Assembly: GCA_022827345.1 (NCBI GenBank)
Contig: JAJDTB010000035.1
Location: forward strand, 181,905 to 245,904
Origin: Gemmatimonadota bacterium
GTDB lineage: Bacteria > Gemmatimonadota > Gemmatimonadetes > Longimicrobiales > Gaopeijiaceae
Length of the DNA: 64,000 nt
Direction: 5' to 3'
A program made the translations under genes and the position numbers. A model generated the notes under the pieces. It did not search any database and was not told the origin of the DNA. It saw nothing but the letters and a program-made list of their open reading frames with translations. Of the stretch, positions 42,635 through 50,583 are shown in pieces (the first letter of the stretch is position 1; every line of letters starts with the position of its first letter).

Positions 42635-43927
42635 ATGACCCGAGTCATCTCTGTTTCAGCCCGCACCCTGGCGGCCGCCACCCTCTTCTTCGCGGTCGCA
42701 ATCCTGCAGCCGATCGCGGCCGCAGCCCAGGAACTCCCACGCGTCGCACCCGCCGAGGCCGGCTTCGTTCCGGGGCGGCTCGATCGGATCGGCGCGGCGC
42801 TCGAGGACTACGTCGCCGAGGGCAGCCTGCCCGGCGCGGTGGTCGCCGTCCTGCGCGATGGCGCGGTCGTCTATGAGGAGGCCGTCGGGTACAGCGATGT
42901 GGAAGGGGGGAGGAGGATCGAGGTGGACGCGATCTTCCGCATCGCTTCGCAGACCAAGGCGGTGGTGAGCGTCGCCGTGATGATGCTGCAGGAGGACGGC
43001 GCGCTCCTGATCTCGGACCCCCTGGGCAGGTATCTCCCGGCGTTCAGCGAGACCACGGTTGCGGTGCCGGGGGAGAACGGAGGCTACGACATCGTTCCCG
43101 CCGACCGCCCGATCACCATCCGGGACCTCCTCACCCACACGGCCGGCATCTCGTACGGCTACGGGCCCGGCGGCGACCGCTGGAGCGAGGCCGGCATCAC
43201 CGGATGGTACTTCGCGCACCTCGACGAACCGGTCCGGGCCACCGTGGACCGGATGGCCGCCCTGCCCTTCCAGGCGCAGCCCGGCGCGCGATTCGTGTAC
43301 GGCTACGCCACCGACATCCTCGGCGCCCTGGTCGAGGAAGTCTCGGGCCTGCCGCTCGACGAGTTCCTGCGGGCGCGCCTCTTCGAACCCCTCGACATGC
43401 GCGACACCCACTTCTACCTGCCCCCCGGCAAGACCGACCGGCTGGCGGTCGTGTACGGCCACGACGGCCCGGGCAGCCTGAGCCGCGCGGCCGAGGGGCC
43501 CGGCATGGACACCCAGGGGCAGTACGTCGACGGTCCGCGCAAGAGCCTCTCGGGCGGCGCCGGTCTCCTCTCCACCGCACGCGACTACGCGCGCTTCCTC
43601 CAGATGATGCTGAACGGTGGCCACCTGGGCGACGCCCGCATCCTGTCACCCGCCAGCGTCGCCCTCATGACCGCCAACCACATCGGCGACCTGATGGGCA
43701 GCGGAGTCGGCTTCGGGCTCGGCTTCCAGGTCCGGCTGGACCTCGGCGCCGCCGGCCAGCTCGGATCGGAGGGAGACTACGGCTGGGGAGGCGCCTATCA
43801 CACCACCTACTGGGTGGATCCGGCCGAGCGCCTGGTCGTCGTCTACTTCACGCAGCTGCGGGCGAACCTGCCGGTGGACGACCACGCCAAAGTGCGCGCG
43901 TTGGTGTACGGTGCACTGGCGAACTAG
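42635..43927 (+). CDS. Secreted serine hydrolase of the class C beta-lactamase / family VIII esterase type
   Basis: ATG 42635 gives 430 residues with a signal peptide (TLFFAVAILQPIAAAAQ). The catalytic SxxK is SQTK in FRIASQTKAVV. The second motif is YGYATDILG in the YxN position, and the third is GWGGAYHTTYWVDP, the Trp-Gly-Gly version of KTG seen in family VIII esterases (EstB-like). It should act in the periplasm on an ester or amide. A true beta-lactamase role is less likely. Confidence 0.87.
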   Translation: MTRVISVSARTLAAATLFFAVAILQPIAAAAQELPRVAPAEAGFVPGRLDRIGAALEDYVAEGSLPGAVVAVLRDGAVVYEEAVGYSDVEGGRRIEVDAIFRIASQTKAVVSVAVMMLQEDGALLISDPLGRYLPAFSETTVAVPGENGGYDIVPADRPITIRDLLTHTAGISYGYGPGGDRWSEAGITGWYFAHLDEPVRATVDRMAALPFQAQPGARFVYGYATDILGALVEEVSGLPLDEFLRARLFEPLDMRDTHFYLPPGKTDRLAVVYGHDGPGSLSRAAEGPGMDTQGQYVDGPRKSLSGGAGLLSTARDYARFLQMMLNGGHLGDARILSPASVALMTANHIGDLMGSGVGFGLGFQVRLDLGAAGQLGSEGDYGWGGAYHTTYWVDPAERLVVVYFTQLRANLPVDDHAKVRALVYGALAN

Positions 43928-44013
43928 CGTGGCTGTTTTCCGCAGGCGCTGATCGGCCATATGTTTACGGGGTATGCGGTTCAAATGACTTCGCGCAGGC
44001 AAAGCACCAAGGT

Positions 44014-45120
44014 ATGATTCTCGTCGATCGCCACACGAGCTCCGGTGGGGGCCCCTTCCACGCGACGCTGCGCATCATGCCCGCGTCGCGCGTCGAACTC
44101 ATCAACGTGCGCGGCAAGCTGCTCGAGGAGTTCGGCGACGACTTCACGAAGTACACCCGATCCTTCTACATCTCGAACCACACGACGGCGGGCTACCTCG
44201 ACCAGCGGCTGGCCGAACTGCTGGAACACGACGGACGGGGCATCAAGGGCTACCTCCAGCTCTTCCAGGAACTCTTCCCCGCCGGTGCCGACTACACGCA
44301 CGACGCGATGCACCTCCGCTCCGAACTCTCCGAGGAGCAGCGTGACAAGGAGCCGCTGAACGCCGACTCCCACCTCACCTTCATCGGGGCGGGGCTCCAC
44401 AATTCGGCGTCGTATGAGCTTGACGGCTCCGAGCCCGTCTGGTTCGTCGAACTCGACGGCGTGCACGTCGGCGGCACCCGGCATCGGCGCACCACGGTCA
44501 TCGCCTACGACCACGAAGAGGAGGTCGTGAGCATGCGGGTGCCGGTCAAGGCCTCCGCGCACCCGATCGACGCCCAGAATCTTCGGGATCCGGACCTGGG
44601 CTTCATCGGCGCCCTCCAGAAGCTGGTCGAGCAGCACCGCGTGTCGTTCGGGCGCTTCGACGTGTCGCTTCCCGACGACGAACAGCACGCCGGACTGACG
44701 GTGAACGAGTACGAAGCGCTGCTCATGAACTACGATTTGCGCGACGCGCTCAGAAACCCGTTCCGCTTCATGGCGCAGACGGGGAAGGACGTCACGTCCG
44801 TGCTGCGCGATCCCCGCACGATCCCCGCCAAGGCCGTCAACTTCGCCCAGTTCGACGCCTTCTATGTGCTCAACCAGGTGCTGGACCGGGTCCGGCTGCG
44901 CGATTCGCTGGTCGAGCGGGTGGTGAACAAGGCGGTCGCGCTGCCCGTGTCACACTTCCTGCGGATGAAGCGCGGGTTCAGCCTGCCGATCCTGGATCGT
45001 CGCGGGGATGGGACTGGCGAGATCGGTTGGGGGACGTACCAGAGTCCGATTCTGGTGCAGTGGAAGGGTCCGCCGCGGCGGACGCGGGCGCTGGACGTGA
45101 AGCTGGTGAAGTTCGTTTAG
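44014..45120 (+). CDS. UPF0047/YjbQ-like protein with a long C-terminal extension
   Basis: ATG 44014 is chosen over a much longer shadowed frame. 368 residues. The first ~160 residues follow the UPF0047 (YjbQ) pattern: SFYISNHTTAGYLDQR (the H-T-T-A-G motif), DSHLTFIGAGLHNSASYELD, WFVELDGVHVGGTRHRRTTV. The second half (residues ~170-368) has no domain I recognise and includes NYDLRDALRNPFRFMAQTGKD and DAFYVLNQVLDRVRLRDSL. Normal UPF0047 proteins have about 135 residues, so the extension is notable. Some UPF0047 members have weak thiamine-phosphate synthase activity. Confidence 0.65.
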   Translation: MILVDRHTSSGGGPFHATLRIMPASRVELINVRGKLLEEFGDDFTKYTRSFYISNHTTAGYLDQRLAELLEHDGRGIKGYLQLFQELFPAGADYTHDAMHLRSELSEEQRDKEPLNADSHLTFIGAGLHNSASYELDGSEPVWFVELDGVHVGGTRHRRTTVIAYDHEEEVVSMRVPVKASAHPIDAQNLRDPDLGFIGALQKLVEQHRVSFGRFDVSLPDDEQHAGLTVNEYEALLMNYDLRDALRNPFRFMAQTGKDVTSVLRDPRTIPAKAVNFAQFDAFYVLNQVLDRVRLRDSLVERVVNKAVALPVSHFLRMKRGFSLPILDRRGDGTGEIGWGTYQSPILVQWKGPPRRTRALDVKLVKFV

Positions 45121-45154
45121 GGGGCGGCGGCTCGCTGCTGCGGGCCATCCCAAC

Positions 45155-45754
45155 ATGGACCGGGGCGGATCCGGGCAGGCGCGGGCGCTGATCGCGAAGG
45201 CGTGGCAAGTGCGTGGCAAGGCGCTGCAGTCGCCGGCAACCGACGAGGCGACCTTCGGTGCCATCATGGCACGGGTGGAGGCCGATCTTGTCCGGGCCTG
45301 CGGGATTTGCGAGCAGGTGGGTGCCACGAACGAGCTCTCCGTCGCGTTGGGGAAGCTCGGTCACGTTGCCCTGGACCTGAACGACCCGAACAGGGCCCGG
45401 ACCTTGTTCAAGGAGTCGGTCGCGGTCGCCAGGGAGGCCGAAGACCCGCTGCGCCTCGCCCACGCCCTGCGGCACCTCGGCCAGGTGGACCGCCGCATGG
45501 GCCGGCTCGAATCAGCGGGACAGCGTTACGAGGAGGCGCTGGCCCTGTACGAGGATGCCGGGACGGCGCATCCGCTGGACCAAGCCAACGCTCTGCGGCC
45601 GGCGGCCGCGCTGAAACAGGAACTCGGCGACTTCGAAGCGGCGCGACTCCTGTGGCGTCGGGCGGCGAAGCTGTACGCGGTCGCCGGCGTGGAGGAGGGT
45701 GTGCGAGAATGCGAGGCGCACCTCGATGAGCCAACCCGTCGCTCAGTCTTGTAG
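45155..45754 (+). CDS. Tetratricopeptide-repeat protein
   Basis: 199 residues with about three TPR-like helical pairs (ELSVALGKLGHVALDLNDPNRARTLFKESV, LAHALRHLGQVDRRMGRLESAGQRYEEALALY, PAAALKQELGDFEAARLLWRRAAKLY). No signal peptide. It probably mediates protein-protein contacts in the cytoplasm. Partner unknown. Confidence 0.75.
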   Translation: MDRGGSGQARALIAKAWQVRGKALQSPATDEATFGAIMARVEADLVRACGICEQVGATNELSVALGKLGHVALDLNDPNRARTLFKESVAVAREAEDPLRLAHALRHLGQVDRRMGRLESAGQRYEEALALYEDAGTAHPLDQANALRPAAALKQELGDFEAARLLWRRAAKLYAVAGVEEGVRECEAHLDEPTRRSVL

Positions 45755-45785
45755 GGTGTCGGTCACCCGCACTACCTTTGCCTGC

Positions 45786-46145
45786 ATGTTGGGGACGCAC
45801 CACGCATGCAGGATCCGGAAGGCCACCGCCGTTGCGCTCTTGTTGCAGCTTGTGGCGATTCTCGGGTTGTCCGTCGCCGAGGCATCCCACAATCACCTTG
45901 CCCCGGACACCGTCCAGTGGCACGGCAATGCCGGTGACCACCCGGGCGACGGCCAGTCCGCTGACGCTGAGTGCGTACTGTGCGGCCATGGCGGCACATG
46001 TATGCTGGCCGCAAATCGCGCTGGCGCCGTAAGTGCGCCGGCGGTCCACGGTGTCCGGGTTCACATTCGGCCGAGCTCCCGCTTCGCCGAGGTCGACGCC
46101 GGCTTCTCGATTCAGCCCAGGGCTCCTCCGGGTCACCTGATCTAA
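45786..46145 (+). CDS. Small exported His/Cys protein (DUF2946-like)
   Basis: ATG 45786 gives 119 residues: a signal peptide (AVALLLQLVAILGLSVAEA) followed by a short His- and Cys-bearing mature part (SHNHLAPDTVQWHGNAGDH, then CVLCGHGGTC). The CxxC with nearby His residues suggests metal binding, similar in layout to DUF2946 proteins found next to metal-uptake genes. It precedes MerC, an outer-membrane gene and an ABC uptake system, consistent with metal or haem acquisition. Confidence 0.55.
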   Translation: MLGTHHACRIRKATAVALLLQLVAILGLSVAEASHNHLAPDTVQWHGNAGDHPGDGQSADAECVLCGHGGTCMLAANRAGAVSAPAVHGVRVHIRPSSRFAEVDAGFSIQPRAPPGHLI

Positions 46146-46292
46146 TCGGAGACCCAGCCCGGTCGGCGCTTCTCCAGCCGCCGGGCCACCCTCACTGACG
46201 CGGTCGTCCCGGCGGAGACCACACTCCGACCTGAGACGACCCGTCCGGCGCCCCGGGGTCCCGCAGTGGTCTCGGGGCAGGAGTCCCACAGC

Positions 46293-46715
46293 ATGAAAGA
46301 CTCTCTCGCGATCATACCGTCGAGGACGTATCTGGCTTCCGGATCGCGGCTGGCTGCGTGCGGCGCGGCCTGGTGCGGCCTGCACTGCGCGCTCACTCCG
46401 TTCCTGGCCGTGGCGGCACCCGCGCTGGCGCTCTCCGAGGGCGTCGAGCGAGCCCTCTGGGCCGGGACCGTTCTTCTTGGCGCGGCAATGCTCGTGATGG
46501 GCCCGGCCCGCAGGAACGCGGCGGTGATCCTCACCTTTGCGGCGGGAGCCGCGGTCTGGGCAGCCTCGCTCGCCGGCTGGTTCGAGCCGCTGCCCGAGAA
46601 CGTGACATCGGCCGCCGGCAGTCTGATCCTCGCAGGTGCTCTGGTGCAGAGTGCCCGTGTCTGCCAGGCCGGCGCGTGCGCGGTATGCGCGGACGAGGGG
46701 CTTGAGGATCAATAA
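46293..46715 (+). CDS. MerC-domain membrane protein
   Basis: ATG 46293 (ggcaggag upstream) gives 140 residues with four helices and the MerC signature Cys motif in ACGAAWCGLHCALTPFL, plus a C-terminal Cys cluster (CQAGACAVC). MerC proteins carry mercuric ions in mercury operons. Single MerC-domain genes also occur in zinc-responsive uptake clusters, which fits the neighbours better. Confidence 0.75.
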   Translation: MKDSLAIIPSRTYLASGSRLAACGAAWCGLHCALTPFLAVAAPALALSEGVERALWAGTVLLGAAMLVMGPARRNAAVILTFAAGAAVWAASLAGWFEPLPENVTSAAGSLILAGALVQSARVCQAGACAVCADEGLEDQ

Positions 46716-48052
46716 CCGCCAGAGGCACTGGCGGTTCGTCATCGTACTCGCTGCGCTCAAGGCGCACTTCCTCCCATCCGCCGCCGTTGCACAGGAAGTC
46801 CCGGTCGCCCACGCATCACGAGGGGCCGGTACGCTGGAAGTCGACGGGCGTCTTGAAGAGGATGCCTGGGAAGCAGCCAGCGCAATCGGCCCCTTCGTCC
46901 AGGTCGATCCGACAGCCGGGGCCCCGAGCAGCGCCCCGACCGACGTGCGCCTCCTCTGGGACGGCACGGGGCTTTACGTCGGGGCCCGGATGACCGAGCC
47001 GGACGCCCGCACGGCCACGCGGGCGGAGGGGTTGCGCCGCGACTTCACCTACGAGACCAGCGACGTGTTCGGCGTCCTGCTCGACGGCTTCGGCGACGGC
47101 CGCTTCGCCATGGCCTTCATGACGACCCCCGACGGGGTGCAGCGCGACCTGCTGGTCTTCGACGGACGGGACGCGGACGAGTCGTGGAACGGGATCTGGC
47201 GCGTGCGCACGGCCCGCACGGAGGGAGGATGGACCGTGGAGATGTTCATCCCGTGGAAGACGCTTCGCTACGCAAGCGGCGAGGGGTGGCGGGTGAACTT
47301 CATCCGGGAGGCGCGCGCCATACAGGAGACGAGCGGCTGGTCTCCCTGGCATCGCGGCGTCGACCCGTGGGACATGGCCTTTGCCGGGCGCCTCGAGGGG
47401 ATCGCGCCGCCGCCGCCGGGTGTGAACGCGCAGATTCAGCCGTACATGGCGGGGCGCACCGAGTCGACCGGAAGCGCCTTGTTCAGCGACCCGACTTCGA
47501 CGCGCGACGCAGGCGTCGACGTGAAGTGGGCGGCGACGCCCAACACGGTGCTCGACCTGACCTACAACATGGATTTCGCTCAGGCCGAGGTGGACCGGCA
47601 GGTCGTCAACCTCGACCGTTTCCCGGTCTTTTTTCCCGAGCGGCGCACCTTTTTCCTGGAGAGCGCGGGACTCTTCGACACGGGCCTCGACGTTATCTCG
47701 CCCTTCTACAGCCGCCGCATCGGACTCGACAGCGAGGGACGGCCGGTCCCGGTCACGGCCGGAGCGCGGATGACGCACCGGTCGACGAAGTCCAGCGCCG
47801 GTGCGCTCCTCCTGCGGCAGGAAGGCGTCGGGGCGGTCGACGGCAGCGTCTTCGGCGTGGGGCGCTACGTGCGGAACATCGAACACGGCCGTCGAGGCTT
47901 CCAGCCTGAACGCACGCCACGCGTGGGAGTTCCGGCCGCTCTCGTTCCTCTACGTCGTCTCTAACGAGAACGCCTCGCACGACGGGGCTCTCGAGCCTTT
48001 CCCGGCACGCCGCCAACTCATCGTCAAGGGGACCTGGCTGTGGCAGCCATGA
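46702..48052 (+). pseudogene. DUF5916/CBM9-like outer-membrane gene with internal deletion
   Basis: From TTG 46702 the frame encodes a signal peptide, the CBM9-like domain (GTLEVDGRLEEDAWEAA) and the start of the barrel (NMDFAQAEVDRQVVNLDRFPVFFPERRTFFLESAGLF). Near 47890 the frame loses similarity and stops at 47964. A second frame running from there to 48052 encodes a normal family C-terminus (LNARHAWEFRPLSFLYVV, RRQLIVKGTWLWQP). Compared with the 757-residue family member encoded at 15325-17598, roughly 300 residues of barrel are missing at the junction. Confidence 0.75.
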
Positions 48053-48059
48053 ATTTGGA

Positions 48060-48076
48060 TGAGTATGGCATACTCA
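48060..48076. promoter_or_regulatory. Palindromic operator TGAGTAT-GGC-ATACTCA
   Basis: Perfect 7-bp arms around three bases, four bases before the start codon of the binding-protein remnant. It probably binds a metal- or haem-responsive repressor that controls the uptake operon. Confidence 0.65.
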
Positions 48077-48080
48077 AATC

Positions 48081-48517
48081 ATGAGTAAGCGGCTTCGCCT
48101 GACGGCCTTCGCGCCGTCGCTCACCGTCGCCGCCTGCGAGCCCGCACCGCCCAACGACCCGGGACCTGCCCGGGGCGACCCGCTTGAGACGTCCTTCGCG
48201 GAGACCTTCAGCGTCGTCGAACGGGACGGCTATCGCATTGTCGACATCGAGGCCTCCGTCGTCACCTGGGGCGGGTCGGCGGGCGGGCCGCCACAACGTG
48301 TCCGTCTCGTGCTGGTCCCGCCGGGTCTGGCGCCGCCGGCACTGACGGGGGATCTGGCGGGTGCCTCGCTGATCCGAACGTCCGTCCAGCGGATCGCCGT
48401 CAACGATCACCCCCATGAGGCCATGCTGCGCGCCATCGGGGTATCCTCGCCATCGTCGGCGCCCCGGTCGTCATCCTCATCCTGATCTTCTCGCCGGCCG
48501 TGAGGCAGTGGCGCTGA
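48081..48517 (+). pseudogene. Remnant of ABC substrate-binding protein fused by deletion to the end of a FecCD-type permease
   Basis: The frame from 48081 encodes a short lipoprotein-like start (LTVAACEP) and the N-terminal part of a FecB/BtuF-like binding protein (SFAETFSVVERDGYRIVDIE, VRLVLVPPG, TSVQRIAVN). Near 48435 similarity jumps to another frame that encodes a permease C-terminus (GILAIVGAPVVILILIF, stop at 48515-48517). The rest of the binding protein and nearly all of the permease are gone. The TGATG coupling to the ATPase start is intact, which shows the original gene order. Confidence 0.7.
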
Positions 48518-49108
48518 TGCTGGGGCTGAAGTCGCTTTCCGTGGGCTATCGCAACACGCGGGGAGTGATCCTGTCGGGTCTCGACCTGTCGGCCGCGCCT
48601 GGCGACTTCATCTGCATCCTCGGCCGCAACGGGTCGGGCAAATCGACCCTCATGCGCACGATCGCGGGGCTGCAACCGTCGCTCGGCGGAATCGCAACGC
48701 TCGACGGCGAAGACATCGCGTCCATGCGTCCGGCACTTCAGCGATCTCAGCGACGGCGAGCGGCAGCGCGTGATGATCGCGCGTGCGCTCGCGCAGACCC
48801 CGCACCTCATGGTCCTCGACGAGATCACGGCGTTCCTCGATCTCCCGAGCCGCGTCGAGATCATGGCCCTCCTGCGGGCCCAGGCCAGGGAGAAGAGGCA
48901 GATCGTTCTGCTCTCGAGCCACGACCTCGACCTGTCGCTTCAGCTTGCCGACAGCGTCTGGCTGCTCGACGGCGCGGGCGGTTTTTCGGTCGGTACGCCG
49001 GACGCGCTGAGCGGGAGCGGGGCGGTGGGGCGGGCCTTCGACACCGAGGAGATCCGGTTTTCGGCTTCGCTTGGGCGGTTCGAGATCGGGATGTCCGGGT
49101 CGGAGTAG
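48517..49108 (+). pseudogene. ABC transporter ATPase (FecE/BtuD type) with internal deletion
   Basis: From ATG 48517 the frame carries Walker A (LGRNGSGKSTLMRTIAGLQP) and then breaks near 48730. The second frame resumes with the signature motif (FSDLSDGERQRVMIARALAQ), Walker B (LMVLDEITAFLDLPSR) and the H-loop (LLSSHDLDL) to 49108. About 50 residues between them, including the Q-loop-to-signature helical region, are missing, and the frame is shifted. Confidence 0.75.
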
Positions 49109-49198
49109 CTGGCTGCCGCTGCCACGCGGTACCGGCGTGCGGGTGGCCGAGGCTCCGCGACCCGGCCAACTTCCAGCATCCCCACCATCCAGAAGGCC

Positions 49199-50308
49199 AT
49201 GTACCGGACCTGCCTCTTCTGCAAGAAGTCCCTCGGCTCCAACGAGGTCGTGGAGGCCTTCCCGGTCGGGCGGCGCCTCGCCTTCGATCCCGCGAAGGGC
49301 CGGCTCTGGGTGGTTTGCCGCAACTGTGAGCGCTGGAACCTCACCCCCCTCGAGGAGCGCTGGGAGGCGGTCGAGACCTGCGAAGAGCTCTTCCGCGCGA
49401 CGCGGATCCGCACTTCGACCGAGAACATCGGCCTGGCACGGCACGGCGAAGGACTCGAACTGGTCCGCATCGGCGAGCCCCTCCGTCCCGAGTTCGCCGC
49501 CTGGCGCTACGGCGACCAGTTCCGCCGTCGGCGTCGGCGCTGGATCGCGGCCGGGTCGGCGGGCGTCGTGGCGAATGTCGCCACCTCGACGACCATCCAG
49601 TTGACGGCAGGCGGTTTGATCGGGGGGGCCGGGGCAGCTGCACTGGGTGGCGGCGCCGCCGGGCTGGCCCTGGTGGTGGTGCAGAGATTGCTGAGCAGGC
49701 AGGCCAATGTAGCGGAGTTCCGGCGCTCCGACGGCACGCCATGCACGGTCGCGCGGGACCAGGTCAAAGAGTTCACCCGGATAAGAGCCGACGATGACGA
49801 ACCCGGCTTTCGCATCGAGATCCACAAGGGACTGCTCTCACGGAAAGACCCGGACTCGTTCGAGGGCGACGATGCGGCGCGAGCCATCAACGCTCTCCTC
49901 CCCCTGGTCAATGGCGCGGGCGCCATGGCTCGCCACATCCGGGAAGCGGTGTCCCGGATCGAATCCCACGGCGACCCGCATCGGTTCATTGCCGATTCCA
50001 TCGAGCAGGGGGGCGGTGCCACTGCGCGCGAACTCCCCACGTCCGGGCGCCGGAGGAAGACCCGCCGGTCCGGACCGGGATGGGTCCACAAGATGCCCAG
50101 GCCCACGCGCCTCGCGCTGGAGATGGCGCTGCACGAAGAGCAGGAGCGTCGGGCGCTTGAAGGGGAGCTGGCGCAGTTGGAGCAGGCCTGGCGCGAAGCC
50201 GAGGAGATTGCGGCGATCGCAGACAACCTGCTGCTGCCCGCAGGGACGGACGAGTTTCGGGAGCGGCACTCACGTCGGGAGTCCGGCGGGCGTTGGTCAA
50301 CATCATGA
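49199..50308 (+). CDS. Conserved hypothetical protein with N-terminal Cys4 motif
   Basis: 369 residues. The N-terminus has CLFCKKS and later CRNCERW, a likely zinc ribbon. A Gly/Ala-rich hydrophobic stretch follows (about residues 115-165), then a mixed domain (VAEFRRSDGTPCTVARDQVKEF, FRIEIHKGL, KDPDSFEGDDAARAINALLP) and a basic, coiled-coil-like C-terminus (LALEMALHEEQERRALEGELAQLEQAW). Function unknown. A 27-bp piece of its DPDSFEGD-coding sequence recurs at 59056. Confidence 0.65.
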   Translation: MYRTCLFCKKSLGSNEVVEAFPVGRRLAFDPAKGRLWVVCRNCERWNLTPLEERWEAVETCEELFRATRIRTSTENIGLARHGEGLELVRIGEPLRPEFAAWRYGDQFRRRRRRWIAAGSAGVVANVATSTTIQLTAGGLIGGAGAAALGGGAAGLALVVVQRLLSRQANVAEFRRSDGTPCTVARDQVKEFTRIRADDDEPGFRIEIHKGLLSRKDPDSFEGDDAARAINALLPLVNGAGAMARHIREAVSRIESHGDPHRFIADSIEQGGGATARELPTSGRRRKTRRSGPGWVHKMPRPTRLALEMALHEEQERRALEGELAQLEQAWREAEEIAAIADNLLLPAGTDEFRERHSRRESGGRWSTS

Positions 50309-50560
50309 TGGACGAGGACTCGCGGCGCGTGATAGTCCGCTGGATCAGGGAGGGGCGGGAGCGGCGGCTGCCGTGATCGTAACGCCAGACGCGTCGGTTC
50401 CTTTCAAGTGGGTTCGTCCGGACGATGACGAGATGGACACCGACGCGGCCCTCGCACTGGCCGTGCCCTACTGAGTCGCGTTCCAACACGCGGCGTACCA
50501 TGCCGTGGCACTCGGCCTCGGCGGCGTGGTCGTCACGGCTGACGAGCGAGACGTGTGGCG
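50305..50560 (+). pseudogene. VapB/VapC-like toxin-antitoxin remnant
   Basis: A 23-codon frame at 50305-50376 (MMDEDSRRVIVRWIREGRERRLP) overlaps GTG 50373, which starts a PIN-domain N-terminus (VIVTPDASVPFKWVRPDDDE) ending at 50474. Immediately after the stop another frame encodes a PIN C-terminus (FQHAAYHAVALGLGGVVVTADER). The middle of the PIN domain is deleted, so the toxin cannot be active. Confidence 0.6.
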
Positions 50561-50583
50561 CCTAGGGAGCGGGAGGCGTTTCC

